From contig OU015524.1 of assembly GCA_907165065.1 (NCBI GenBank), positions 26,520,295-26,584,294 on the forward strand: DNA of 64,000 nt. Direction: 5' to 3'. The stretch comes from Caprimulgus europaeus (taxonomy: Eukaryota > Chordata > Aves > Caprimulgiformes > Caprimulgidae). Below the pieces are notes generated by a model that saw nothing but the letters and a program-made list of their open reading frames with translations, did not search any database and was not told the DNA's origin. Numbering within the stretch: position 1 is the first letter of the stretch; each line of letters opens with the position of its first letter. Below are positions 12,366-24,170 of the stretch, piece by piece. Position numbers and translations under genes: made by a program.

Positions 12366-12429
12366 CCAAAACACAGTGCTTTCCAGCTGCTAAGAAGAAA
12401 TTAACCCTATCCTAGCAAAAACCAAGACA
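12366..12429 (-). mobile_element. Edge of an avian endogenous-retrovirus LTR (fragment)
   Basis: Read on the minus strand, the segment begins TGTCTTGG, runs through a GGGTTAATTTCTTCTTAGCA block and an AGCAGCTGG motif, and then ACTGTGTTTTGG. I know this order as the 5' edge of a widely dispersed bird LTR family, whose usual start is TGTCCTGGTTT. Only about 64 bases are alignable by eye. The rest of the LTR to the left is missing or too diverged, and no internal retroviral sequence is adjacent. It is therefore a non-functional relic. The family name is not assigned; identification is from memory of the pattern. Confidence 0.55.
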
Positions 12430-12533
12430 GGTTGAACACTACCCCTCCTTTCACTGATCTTGGAAGTGGTCATCAGATGAAAGGGTAGAGCTAGAGGGAG
12501 GGATGATGGTGATTTAATTAGAGATCTAAGGAA

Positions 12534-12564
12534 TTTTTTATTTTTATTTTTATTCCCCCCCCCA
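12534..12564. repeat. TTTTTA / poly(C) simple repeat
   Basis: Three T-rich units ending in A are followed by a run of about nine C bases. This is a slippage-type tract of no evident function. Confidence 0.85.
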
Positions 12565-12569
12565 GCATG

Positions 12570-14640
12570 TAGTATTGTTGTAAGTCAGCACCTATTGATG
12601 TGTGATGATTACAGGCAGCCAAGAAACTGGTCTGTATGTCCACTCTTCCAGACTTATGATGGCAGAGACTTTGCTTTTAAGAATGAGCAGTTTTCCCACT
12701 TTGTTTATAGTTAAACTGATCTAGAGAAAAGTTTCAGTGAAAATGAAATTAGATTAAATATGTGGGCTGAAAAAACAGCAAATTTTAAAAATTGACAGTG
12801 GTCATTTACAAAACAGGCAAAGCTTTGAAAATATACTCAAGAGATTTAGAAGCATAGTATTTATTGAAAGTCAGTAGGATTTGTATTCTAAAGCCCATAC
12901 AGAGTTTTGAGTATTTTCTCAGTATTTGTACTTAAGTGTAGCAAAACAAAAATATATTAAAAATGTTCAGTCTGAAAGTTTAAGATGCAGAACTTTGGGA
13001 AATGACTAATTTAGCTTTAAAGGTATTTACTTACTAAATCTCCAGTTTTGATCAGAGGTTTTGCAGTTTTACCTAGTGCTGCTGACATCAGAGTCTTACT
13101 TGAGAAACTATGCTTTCTTGCATTTGTTCATGAAAGAAAAGAATATTCTGACTTAACTGTCTGGAAGAGCTCATGATTTAAAAAGCTGTCTTGTATATGA
13201 GGGTGGAGAGATGTCTGAGCTGTGATTTTATTAATTTCTTTTTTAATACTTGCTTTTGGCAGGAGCATTACAAAAAGTGACAATCAAAACAAAAGTTTCT
13301 TAGTGATGATTAAACATCAAGGCACTAGTGGTGAAAGGAAGCCGCTGGATAGCCTAACAGTTTCAGTTGATGCTGTAATTAAGATACCTTCATTTGCTCC
13401 TTTGTTTCATTAGGATAGAAATAGTGGATCACATGCTGAGCATTTAATCCTTCTGCATGCCTCTCAATGAACTAAGAAGGTGGTCCTTGCTTCAAAGAGA
13501 TAACCATCAGACCACTAAGGTGGCCAGTTGTAGCTTCATTCACATTGGTGCTCAGTAGATGCCAAGTGTTTGCAGGACTGGGGCCAATATTTATAACCCC
13601 AGTCTACTGCACAGCCCTTTTCCAGTTCTTGATTCGTAACAGGTGCTCTCCCCCTGCCCAGTGCTCTGCAGACTGTGAAAGCAATTGAAGGCGTTATGAT
13701 TATACACTAAATACATCATGAAGATTAACTTGATAAATGATAAATTCTGGCCTCATGCTTGAAATTTAAGTCAACTGTCTGGATGAAATGTGTAAATCCC
13801 TCTATAACAGACATTTATCTCATTCCAGACTTTTCAGTGCTCTGCACAAGATGAAAGCAAGCAAGTGGATAATCTTTTCTGGAGGTGATGCTGTATTTTT
13901 TTATTCCACTAGGAATAACTTCCTGGGATGTGGTGTCCAGCTGTGTGCACACAATATATGTTGACAATAAGGGACACAGGTATTTTGGCGAGTGTTTCCA
14001 CTGGTGAAGCCTTGAATAGCTTAGGATCTGATAGACATCCCAGGTGAAAAGTAGATCTTCCCTTCCAAGCGTTCCTGCAAGGTCCTACAGGTCATGTCTC
14101 TGTGCTTGGGGCTTGCCCCTGACAAGAGTGATGGGAGTATTTATTCTCCCTAGTAGCCTGCAGGAATTTTTCTGCATGTACTTCAGTGGGAATATTTTCT
14201 TTTTCTCTTACCTCTTTCCCTTCTTCCCTCTCCTGAACCTAGCTTCTCCCCTTCTTTTACTTTTTCTGGGTGGACTGTACATTTTCAGAGTTTAATGCTT
14301 GCTTGTTTTCCTGTTGTTCCCTGTGTGGCATGGCTGAAGTATTACAGGCCAGTCATCAAAACATCCCTTTAAAAAGGGAATTGTCAGAAACTTATGCATG
14401 TATGAACTCTATGTCTTTGCATAGCAATTTTCATGGGTTATCAGAGCAAAATATGACTTGCTTTGACAGCGGTGCCATCGTAAGGTCTTACCCTCAGGAA
14501 TTCAACCTCCTACTTTTACAACCTATTCATAGTCCCTTTGGAAATTTTAAGCACAGCATGTTAGGATGTTGGTTAACAGCAAATAAACCTGTGCGCTGAC
14601 CTGCCCATGTGCTAATAATAAGTCATGAGTCTGCTTTTTA
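12570..14640. other. Unassigned non-coding stretch
   Basis: No exon or repeat family is recognised. The open frames at 14044-14295 and 14270-14599 overlap in different frames, lack splice context and have no recognisable domain. They are treated as chance. Confidence 0.65.
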
Positions 14641-14960
14641 GGAAACTCTGTCACAAATGGTGATTGAAAAAATAAATGAACGACTGAATTCCTACAGATA
14701 AGACCGTCCAGATGGGACTGCTGGGGGGTAGGTTAATGAGTTGGCCCTGTGGCCTTGACAGTCTCCCTTCAAAAAAAGGGGCACGTGTTGTTCAGACAAG
14801 CCCGTGGCCTCTATTTTCCAGAGGTGAAATTTCCACAGAGTAAAGGGCCAGCGAAAGGTCTCTGCCTTTGGCTCGCATGGGGCTTGACTGATAGATAAGG
14901 TTTGTGCTAATGAACCTCATTTTTAGGGAGTAAACTAGCCCTTTTGGTGAATTCCTGAAG
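14640..14960. other. Possible conserved non-coding element
   Basis: This block keeps several CpGs, a CACGTG E-box (about 14782-14787) and an AGATAAGG GATA-type site (about 14894-14901). It lacks repeats and long open frames. That combination is common in vertebrate enhancers, but conservation cannot be seen from a single sequence, so the call is an inference. It could equally be ordinary unique DNA. Confidence 0.25.
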
Positions 14961-15354
14961 AGCATTCAAGCCTATGTGTGAACATTTTGTACAGACTTTT
15001 GATACACTCCCGGTCCTTAAGGGTTTGCAGAGAGGCGTGCATTTGTGAGTTGGATAGGGGATGTATGATTATCTTGCTTGTTCCTTTTAATGACTGTGCA
15101 TAAAGACTGCCTATGTGGGAAATACACCATCATTTTTTGCAAGAATCGAATGGCTTTAAATTCTAGCTTTGTTTTTTTGTTATATCACTATAGTAATTAG
15201 TTCCACTTTTCCATAATACTAATCAGTTCAGCATTTTCTGAAAGGACTTTTTGTACTGCAGAAATTACTTCCATTTGCATGGAATGTTGGATTTGCTTAA
15301 AATAAGAAATGACATTTTTGGTCAGTAGACACACCAGATATTAGGTACCTTTTG

Positions 15355-15389
15355 GCAGGGGGGTGGGGGGAGGGCGGGTGGAGGTGGTG
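15355..15389 (+). other. G-run tract with G-quadruplex potential
   Basis: The + strand carries closely spaced runs of three or more G (GGCAGG, then six-base and shorter G runs, AGGGCGGGT). At least four G-triplets fall within about 30 bases, separated by loops of one to a few bases, which satisfies the simple quadruplex rule. No promoter or exon is recognised beside it. Confidence 0.6.
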
Positions 15390-16737
15390 AAAGAATTGCA
15401 CCAATAGAAACAGCAATGATATAGAGCTATTATCTCTATTGCCATAGCATTTCAATTTCTGAGTGTACAGGGTGACTTTGTTGCTTTATTCCTTGGACAA
15501 AAACATAGCATGGATAACAACAACTAAACTCCTTGGTCTTGGGAGTCGTTTCCTCTGTTGGCTGATGAACGATTTACAGAGTTAGTTCCATGATTTCTAG
15601 TGTCTCAGGAGTGCATTAGATTTTCACAGCAGGAGATTTGTAAAAGGGAAAGGAATGGTGTACAGGGAATTAAAAGGTCTGTAAAACTAGAGGCTCACTC
15701 TCCTGTGAGGAGTGATCTTGTCTAAATCAATAAAGGTCCATGATCTGTGTTTTTCAGCTGCAGTTATAAGGACTGTGTGTTCAGTCAGTGCATTCTGAGC
15801 AGAGCCAATATTGGCTTAATCACACAAAAAAATGTATTTACAACTATTTGTCCAAATTCTCAATAACTCTTCCTTTTGTTCTCTGTCCTTTGCTATTCCC
15901 AAACCATAATGCAAACAGGTTTTGGCTCTGAGTCCAGTGAAGTATTTCTAGGCACGTTTAACTCCAGGCATATGACTGCTCAGTTAACATTTGTAAGACT
16001 TTTACAGGCGTAAAGATAAGCACATGCTTAAATGGTTTGCTTACTCTGAGTCTCATTTTTCCTGAGTATTTAGGAGAACATTAATGACTGTGCCTTGCAC
16101 AATAAAAGATGTTCTTGAATAAAGATCATTATTATCTGCTATTCATTTTCCATTATTCTATATTCATCATTAGCTATGCTCCTGCTGAACTATTTACCTT
16201 GGATCAAAAACTGTAATAATGAAAAGTTGCACTCTGACATAACAAGAAGTTAAAGCTTGAGCAAAAATCTTAAAAGTCCAAGATTTGTTTTGCGGAAATG
16301 CTATGTAAACACATGAAAAAATGACATAGAGCTAAAGAATAAGAAAGCAGGAAATAAGTGTCTATATATATGTTTTTACTGCAAAGGGGTATTTTCTTTT
16401 ACTGCACCATAATTGGTGCCTGCTAAGTCTTGCCCCATAAGGTCCAATGGGCATTACAGATTTATACCATATGGTTGCTCAGTAGGCTTAACTGTCTTGC
16501 ACTCAGCAGTGACTGACTGCCTACTGCAATCTCTTAGAAAAACTCTAGTGCTTAGCTTCTGCTAAGTGGGATAGCTAACATTTAATGCTGTGAAGTTATG
16601 CAACTACCACAACAAAACCAGAGTAATATTGGCAATGAAGGGAAAACCTATTTTCATTTATAATAATTATTAAATCAATTCTAATTCTGGGGTAGCAGCT
16701 AGGGAAATGAAGTTAATGGGTATTAGGCAAAGATACA
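15390..16737. other. Unassigned non-coding stretch
   Basis: AT-leaning unique sequence with a run of TTATTATC/ATTCAT-like motifs near 16120-16190. No open frame, splice pair or repeat was convincing. Confidence 0.65.
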
Positions 16738-17184
16738 GTCATAGAATCACAGAATGTTGTGAGTTGGAAGGGACCCACAAGGATCATCAAGTCCAACTCT
16801 TGTCCTAGCATAGGACAATCTCAAGATTCAGACCATGTGTCTGAGGACATTGTCCAAATGCTTTTTGAATATTGTCAGGCTTGGTGCCATGACCACCTTC
16901 CTGGGGAGCCTGTTCCAGTGCTCCACCACCCTCTGGGTGAAGAACCTTTTCCTCATGGCCAAGCTAAACTTGCTCTGGCACATCTTCCTGCCATTTCCCC
17001 TGGTCCTATCCTTGGTGACCAGAGAGAAGAGATCAGCACCTGCCCCTCCTCTTCCCCTTGTGAGGAAGTTATGGACTGTGATGAGATCTCATCTTCTCTA
17101 GGCTGAAGAAACCAAGTGACTTCAGCCTCTCCTCCTACAGCTTCCCCTCTAAGCCCTTCCCCAATTTAGTGGCCTCCTCTGGAA
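16738..17184 (-). mobile_element. CR1 LINE, 5'-truncated, with ORF2 C-terminus
   Basis: This is the clearest mobile element. On + it opens with ATAGAATCACAGAATG, the reverse complement of the CR1 3' tail, and ends abruptly at about 17184. On the minus strand, 86 codons are open from 17088 down to a TGA at 16830-16828. The protein contains FFTQRVVEHWNRLP followed by PSLTIFKKHLD, matching the C-terminal end of the CR1 ORF2 polyprotein. The endonuclease and nearly all of the reverse transcriptase are missing, so it cannot move. About 90 bases of 3' UTR remain. The frame is free of stops and frameshifts, suggesting a fairly young copy. The two forward-strand open frames over it are shadows. Confidence 0.95.
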
Positions 17185-17189
17185 TTCTT

Positions 17190-20100
17190 AAAAGTAAGAA
17201 CCTGAAACAGAAAACCAGCTAGCTGGTTATGAGGAGAACATGTTTTTTATGAGCTGTTCGGTTACATTTGCTGCTGATCCATCTGCCTGTGGAAATCCTT
17301 TGCCATCCCTTGAAGACTAAAATATCATTCTGAAGATAGAGGCAGGATTCAAGCAGTACCATTCTCCCTAGATATCTTCTGATGAGGTGTCAGCTTCCTT
17401 TTGGCAGAGTCTGGAGGCTAGATAAGGGACTGTGGTTACAGGCACAAAGGGCTTTTATGACAAGGTGAGAAAGAGAAAGTTTCAGATTAGCAGGAATTTG
17501 TATCTTTATTGTGCTTTTAACTTCAGTTTCAGATCTTGAAACAGATTTTTGCTGGTACGTGAACTCGGTGAACTAATGTCCTATTGCATTTTAATTTCAT
17601 CACTCTGAGCCTCTGACTTCAAAGCCTGCTCCAAGTCTAGGGAAAAGTTCACAATCCGCTTGATTGGCTACAGAAATGTGGGCTTGTTGGATGCGGTCAC
17701 AAAACAGGGAAAGCTCTTGAAATAGAATATTCTTGAAAAGAATAAAAAAGGCTACTATCTTTTGAAAGATCCCCTTGTATTTGTACCTGGATAACAGATA
17801 ATCTTAACTAACACTTCCCTGTTAAAGACTACTAATTTTTAAGGAAAAAAAACAGAAGAAGCCTCAGAGGTGGGTGTTTAAACTAACTGAAAATAAAATT
17901 AAATAAATCAGTAAAACAAATATGAAAAACTACAGGGTGTATTTCTTTCCTCTTCCTAAGTTTCTTTCCCATAATTGTCTTATTCTCCAAAATAATAATA
18001 AAAAAAATTAGATTTGCAAATCTGTTCCACAAATTCAAGTTTTGGAACTTTAAAGTTGCAACCTGTCAAAGTTCACTCTAAGCCTGAGGGATATATAACA
18101 TTCCATAAAATTGTTAATTCTGTCCATCAGATCAGATGGAAATTTAGTAAGTGCAGTAATATCTCACCACTTAGGAATCATGCTCAGCATTTTGTGGGCC
18201 ATCCTTTGGGACAAAAATCACTGGTGTGTGAATTAAATTATTTCATATACATAAAACTTTACAAATCACTCCAGAGTTCCCCTATTTTAGGTGTACCCAT
18301 ATCTGTTAGTTCAGGGAGTGTCAACTCTACTTTGACTTCGTGGGAAGTGAGATCAAAAAGAAATAAGATTTGATTTATTGGAAAAAGACAGTTAGAGAGA
18401 GTGGAGCTGTTGAAAATTCAGGAGGGTAGATTTTAGAGTCCCTTCCTCTAGGTTGTTGAAAGAATCCACACAGATTGAGAAATGGTGTGATTACTTCCAC
18501 TGCACTGTATAGAAACTGCACAGCAGAATTCAACAGACTATTAAGGGGAAGACCCCAGGTTTTGGCCTGAACATTTATCAGGAGTGATAAGAAACCAATT
18601 GCTGTTGTCTTCACTAGAAACTGGGTGGATCCAAATATAGTACCTGTTTCAGGTAATAAGCCTGGTGCAAATATTGTTCTCATAGTGACCTGTCAGATCT
18701 ATCAGCACTTTCTCAAATACAGTGGGACTCTCTGTACAGTAACAATAATTTGGCCTCTGGTGCTTCAGGACAACTTCTACAACAAGTAATGCAACCAGTG
18801 GCCAGTACTGAACTTACCTGCACTCTGGTCCTTGATGTGCATATCAGTCTACAGACCCATCTCCCAGTCTACAAAGGAAGATCAGTGATCCAGTGTTGAA
18901 AAGCGCCACTTCTCTTTCTGGTCCAGAGGAATGCTGGGTACCCAAATGTTTTTCAGAGCAGGACATTCAGAAGCATAAAAATAGATGCAGTGCCTAATTT
19001 AAAGGGCTTACTTTAAAAGTGTTGGAAGTCCTTATTTGGGCAAAGAAAATATCAACTTCTTTAAGAGTTTTCATGAAGGCCACTGAATAGGCATGCAGTT
19101 TCATTTACTCAAAAACAATTTGTTTATTTCCGCTGTACCTTTGTGTATAATATTATCATTCAATGGCAGATGAATATATAAACAATCCGAGGTTGGTATC
19201 AAACAGCAGCATCCATCAAGAGTCTGGCCCTGTGTGCTCACTTACATTATCTGAATTTCTCTAACTTCTGCTTTTCTGTGTACTGCATGAAGTCTCTGCT
19301 CCTCATATCTGCACAAGGAGATTTATTTGGCAGTAAAAATGTCCACTTAAATTGGAAGTTCAGTTATTTACTTTATAGAAGTGAATAGCCTTTAATAAAT
19401 CAGTCTTTCTTTCTCTTTCTTATTATTATTTATTGTTTACATTACTGTAACAGACATGTCTCCTGTAAAGTCTTTCAGCCTTAATCCACCAAAAGGGGAA
19501 AACATGATGTTGAAAGTACAATTGAAGCAAAGGAGTGGCCAGACCTCTGAATTTTATTCCTCACCAATGGGCAAGGGGCTGCTTTCTGTGCTGTCTTTCA
19601 GCATCAGAAAAAAGCAATTTCCACTTGCTTTTTGAAGCAAGAATTGTTGCCTCTTTAAAGGGATGCTGAGGGCCTAGAAGAGAAGGACAAGGTTCTCCGA
19701 GAGGGGTGTGTGGCTGCTGCCACTGCGGGAATGGCAGAAAGTAGGTGGAGTACTGCAGTAAAAATGTGATATAAACCTCACAGACAGTTAAGAATACCTT
19801 GTGTAAAAATCTAGATGCCCATCTGTAACCCTAGACACCTCTGTGTTTTAAAAACATGACTCTAGAAGTGTCTTCTGGGAGAAGGATTTAGGTCCTTGGT
19901 CACAGATGAATACCTTATTCTTCAGAGTGCTCTGGCATGGTGCAGGGTTGGGGAATCCCAGACACTCAGTGGGGGGTTGTTGCTCTTGGGCAGAATGTAA
20001 ATTACATTAATTTTGTATACTTTCTGATTTGTACACTGGAGATGGTAACTGTGCCAATACAGGCTTTATGATTAATTGACTTTACGATTATATGATTTAA

Positions 20101-20560
20101 GTGCATACTTATTTAAACCAGTTGATGTCTTGAGTGACTTCATCCCTTCTGTAGATGCTTCGCCTCTTTGTCTACACTTATTTACTGCTTGTACTACTGA
20201 AAATCATTCAAGTGCACCAGTGACTGAAAGAGTCTGACTAAAAATTTTCTAAAGAAAAGCAGGACAAATCTGTAAAATTGCTTGCAAAGTGTACTTATCA
20301 GTGTGCGCTGTGGTGTGCTATGTACTCCGTGACATGTGGCAAGAACCCCCGGTCTGTCCCTGCGGCTCTTCCTTATGTTGAAACTGCTTTCAACCCTGAT
20401 GTTATTTCTGCCTTTATTTTTGGCAGCAGGGTTAGCAAGTTTAAATTATGAAAGGTGGGGAATGAGAGAGATACAGAACTGCTTGGTAAAAGGGTCAGAA
20501 AGGACAGGCTAGCTGAAAGCAGTCAGGACTGCTAATGCATTTCTCTTCTGTCTCCTTGCA
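17190..20560. other. Unassigned non-coding stretch
   Basis: A 119-codon forward frame (18014-18373) and a 102-codon reverse frame (18375-18683) lie next to each other. Neither shows a domain, good splice sites or an obvious start context, so both are left as chance. A (TTATTATT) AT-rich patch sits near 19418-19435. Nothing else is recognised. Confidence 0.6.
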
Positions 20561-20561
20561 G

Positions 20562-20739
20562 TGCAGAGGAAGGCGAAATCCTACATGGACCTACAGGTCC
20601 CTTCCCCCCACTTTCATCTCACCCACCGTATAAGCTTCATGTCAAAGCCAACCTCTTCCCGCTGGAGGATGACTGGATGCAATTCCTTTCAGAGGCTGTC
20701 AGTGCTTCTCTTGTAACTGCCCTGTGGAGATGCTGTTGA
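20562..20739 (+). other. Candidate terminal exon (unverified)
   Basis: A strong acceptor (TTCTCTTCTGTCTCCTTGCA then G) ends at 20561. The following sequence is open for 58 codons in the frame beginning at 20563 and stops at TGA 20737-20739. The peptide is acidic and proline-rich at its start (EEGEILHGPTGPFPPL) and then has a KLHVKANLFPLEDDW segment. The composition looks protein-like, with varied residues and no low complexity. No donor is needed if this is a last exon, but no AATAAA was noticed just downstream. I recognise no family. It enters with one base completing a codon, which happens to be phase-compatible with 10792-10925. Confidence 0.25.
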
Positions 20740-23560
20740 GTGACATGAAACACTTTTTCTCCTGACAGGATTAGTGAGCCATCTCTCCACACTGCTCACC
20801 TTCCCCCTCTGCCTCCACCAGCTCTCTCTATGTGGCCAAAGAGGCATGCTTGGGTCTTGGATAGCAAAACAGCATTGGGTCACTTCTTCCATGTTTGCTA
20901 CTGACAGAGGAACTCTGTTATTAGAGGAAACTTTCAGTCTTCACACAGCAAATTAACCCATTTTTGGAGCAAGAACATTTATTGTTAGTCTGTGTCCTGT
21001 TTTTTTGTGCCTCCCCATTTACACCTTGTGGGAGTGCGGGGGTTGTTCAGTGTTGTGCTCAGCCTGCGGTCCTTCCAGATGAGTTTCTGCTCTGCTCACA
21101 GTCTCATCAGGTGTTCTGTAGAAGAGAGAAGATGACAGTGGTGGTTAGCCTGTCCCAGTAGAAATGTCATGCTTGATCTCCACTTGGTTATGTTGCCCCT
21201 TTCTCCATTGTCCCCTTGACCAGTTTGTACCCTCCATTATTATTTGGCTATATTGGGTTACCAAAGCAGGTCTTGTCTTTCGTTTAAGTGCTTTCCCTTC
21301 ATCCCAAAATTACTGTACCTTTTTTGAATGAATGCCTTGACTGTGATTCTATTAACTTATGCTAACTAAAGCATCATACCTACCAGGTCTTCAAAGACCA
21401 GTTGTCTTGCCCTGCATGTAAATATATACTTTTCTTATTGCCAAAATACAGATGCAAATTTGTATGAAAAAATACATTTGTTACATGACTAAGTAAATAT
21501 AGCTAGAAAGAAGCAGCATAATTTTTTTCGTTGCATATACAGTGGGGTTAGGATGTATTTAGTCAAATCTGTATTCAGATTATTCATTCAGCTTGCAGTA
21601 GGCATGTATATTGAAATCAGTGTTGGGTCTGCTTATGGGTTGAATCTGGTTCTGCAAATTTACGATATTATGTAACTATATTACAATACGTTGTCATGTT
21701 CAAACCTTTGAATTTATTAAGCAGGATGTAATATGCCAAATCTTTGCAAATTACTCATTGTTTTGGTACTGGATATTGGCAGTATTATCATTAACATAGC
21801 AAGCCAAATGACCCTTGCACTAGATTTTCCATGTTATTTTTCTAAGCAGATGTTAATGCAAGAAACTAATCTCAGTTTATCTCAAATTATTGTACTTCCA
21901 GATGATTATTCAGTCCATGAAGCATGGAAAGGTCCATATTCACATTATCCCAGGGGAGACACTTTGAAAGAACTGTGACCTCTTTGCTCTTGAAGGTTAG
22001 AGGAAAGCATTTTCTTCCAACTCTTTACAACTCCACTTCCATATGCTGCCAACTCTACTAATCTTTTTGCCAAGGAAAAACAGCACTGTCTTTTTAATTT
22101 GTCCCATTCAGGTTTATTTCTGGAGAAGACAACTCATTTCTTCTCTAAAGAAGCAATCTTTTCTTGCAACAGCCACTCAAGCATTATGGCCTTACCATGG
22201 CTTGACTCTTTTGGAAACACTGAAATGTGAAAAAGGGCACTTGGATCCCATGGTGATGAGCAGGCTTAAAAACACTTAGGCAGATCAAAAAGGCTGAGTT
22301 TTGTGGATTTTTTTTTTGTTTCATTTAACCTGCAGTGTCAACAGAGCCAAAACTCTGTAAGGCATACCAGACAAGAAAAGCCAGTTGGGAAATGACCTGA
22401 AACTGTTGTTGGCACCGCACTTTAGCAGCGAGCCTTTTTATTGTCTGCAGAGCAGCCGCTGCAGATCACTATCCTTGTGTTATTATTAGCTGGTCCAATG
22501 CTGAGGATACCTCTGGACAGTGGTATTTTGTGTACAAAAAGAAAATCCAAGAAAACTCTCTTTTCAGACCTGAAGTTTTGATTTTCCTATGACAGGAATT
22601 TTTCTTCTGATTTTGAAGCCAGGGAAGAATTATGTCACAGGGCCCGACGTCATCAGATACTTGAAATCAATTATGGGGCATGCTGAAAGGACTTCAAGAG
22701 TGCTTCAGAGAATCCTGATTTTCCTGACACGAGCTTCCTATATTGTCTAACTAGCATTGCTAAGAAAGACAAAATGGTTGTCTGCTATGCAACAGTTATC
22801 CCTTAAAAAGAAAAAAAGGAATGAGAAAGGCAAAGGCATTATAAACATACAAAAAAATCCAAGTATAGGGTGACCTCTCTTGATCTTTACTATCAAGGCA
22901 CCAAGTGTGCATTTCTTAACGTCCAATTCTAGCTAAATTTAATCTATACACTGTCTACTATATTCCCTCTAGGGAATGCAATGCCAAATGAGCACACGGT
23001 GTTCTCACATTAAAATCTTCCATCAGCGTCGCTGTGGGCTGTGGGGGATGTTAAGTCAGCCAGTCTCCTTGCTGCTGTAGCCTGAAGAAGAGGCCAAAGT
23101 TCACCAGTTTCATTAATTCATTCAGGAAGAGAGGAAAGTAAAAACAAACCAAGTATTTATTTTCATTGATTGTCCAGGTTTCATTGATGGTTGAGAAAAC
23201 CAATTCACTTGGTCATCTTTTTCTTTTCCCCTTTCTCCTTTTCCCCTTCTGGAAATCAAGGGGTTATGCAATTTAAAAGTCACCAATGAAGATACTTCAA
23301 GAAATTATTCCATCATATTCAAGCTTTCACTGAATATTTTAATTTTTGCCTTAAATTCCTTTGATTCATTAGTTTAATTTTATCACACTGATAGTAATTT
23401 TCACACTAAGCTCTTTGTTTGGTTATGGTTCTTTATCCAGTGAAATCTCACTAATTTTCTTTTTCTAATAGTCACCGAACAAAGACTGCATTTCAAGACT
23501 GTTGCAGGTTTGCAGAGCTCTGGCTGTATGAGATAGCTCCTTCTCTCTCTGAAAATGCAA
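20740..23560. other. Unassigned non-coding stretch
   Basis: No gene is recognised. Open frames at 20964-21161, 21733-21978 and 22043-22279 lack domains and splice context. The rest is AT-leaning unique sequence. Confidence 0.65.
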
Positions 23561-23566
23561 CCTCAC

Positions 23567-23690
23567 GCAGCATAGAGCAATTAAACCATTGGGAAATATG
23601 AGAAACCCTGTGGTCACAGGAGATGCAATCCTACACAGACTGCAGAACTCCCTGCCAGATGAAATAAAAATAGCTATTAATTTCACTGTG
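23567..23690 (+). mobile_element. Possible very old LINE remnant
   Basis: The phrase CACGCAGCATAGAGCAATTA followed later by GACTGCAGAACTCCCTGCCA resembles the degraded 3' part of ancient CR1/L3-type elements, which carry a 'gcatag ... actgtggaactccctgcca' pattern. The translated NSLPDEIK fits the same idea. Similarity is weak and partial, and the boundaries are guesses. A chance match is quite possible. Confidence 0.2.
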
Positions 23691-24089
23691 TTAGGAGCTG
23701 AGAGTGCATACGGGAGCCAAGCTCAAAAGCCATCCCTTTGTACAGGCTTTCCAGTAAATGTAAGTGCAACCATGCTGTCAAATAAAAGCAGAGGCAACAA
23801 CCTTAACACATGACACTGCTGTTGTGCTGGGATAATCTGAATAAATGCTCAATTTGAGACTGATGGGTACCAATCCGAGAACCCCACTGGATCCTCGGAG
23901 ATCATATTCAATGTGCTTATCCATAGTTCACCCTTACACATGTACAAAAGTTACAGCAACAGGGCCAAAGAAATGAAAGAAGGGCTGGACCAGAAATGTG
24001 GAGGATAGTAATAGATTACCTTGGTTAACTTGGTAGTTCAGGAGTTCATGAGAAGTTTGTGACTGCTGTTCTTTGTTTTTCTTTTGCAG

Positions 24090-24170
24090 AGCAATTTCCC
24101 CTGTCCTCTTCCGCCTCTTTCATGTTATTTATTTTCCAGTAACACTGACCTTCTGCATTGAAAAATAAAG
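24090..24170 (+). other. Acceptor followed by AATAAA (possible short last exon)
   Basis: A strong acceptor (TTTGTTTTTCTTTTGCAG) ends at 24089-24090, and an AATAAA hexamer lies about 75 bases on at 24162-24167, in AAAAATAAAGAAAG. This is the minimal pattern of a terminal non-coding exon. No open frame and no upstream partner were found, so chance is the default explanation. Confidence 0.12.

Noticed and set aside
16759..17106. Two forward-strand open frames of 115 and 88 codons
   Set aside because: They are antisense shadows of the minus-strand CR1 ORF2 C-terminus.
18014..18683. Adjacent forward (119-codon) and reverse (102-codon) frames
   Set aside because: They have no recognisable domain, start context or splice sites, and their lengths are within chance expectation for 64 kb searched in six frames.
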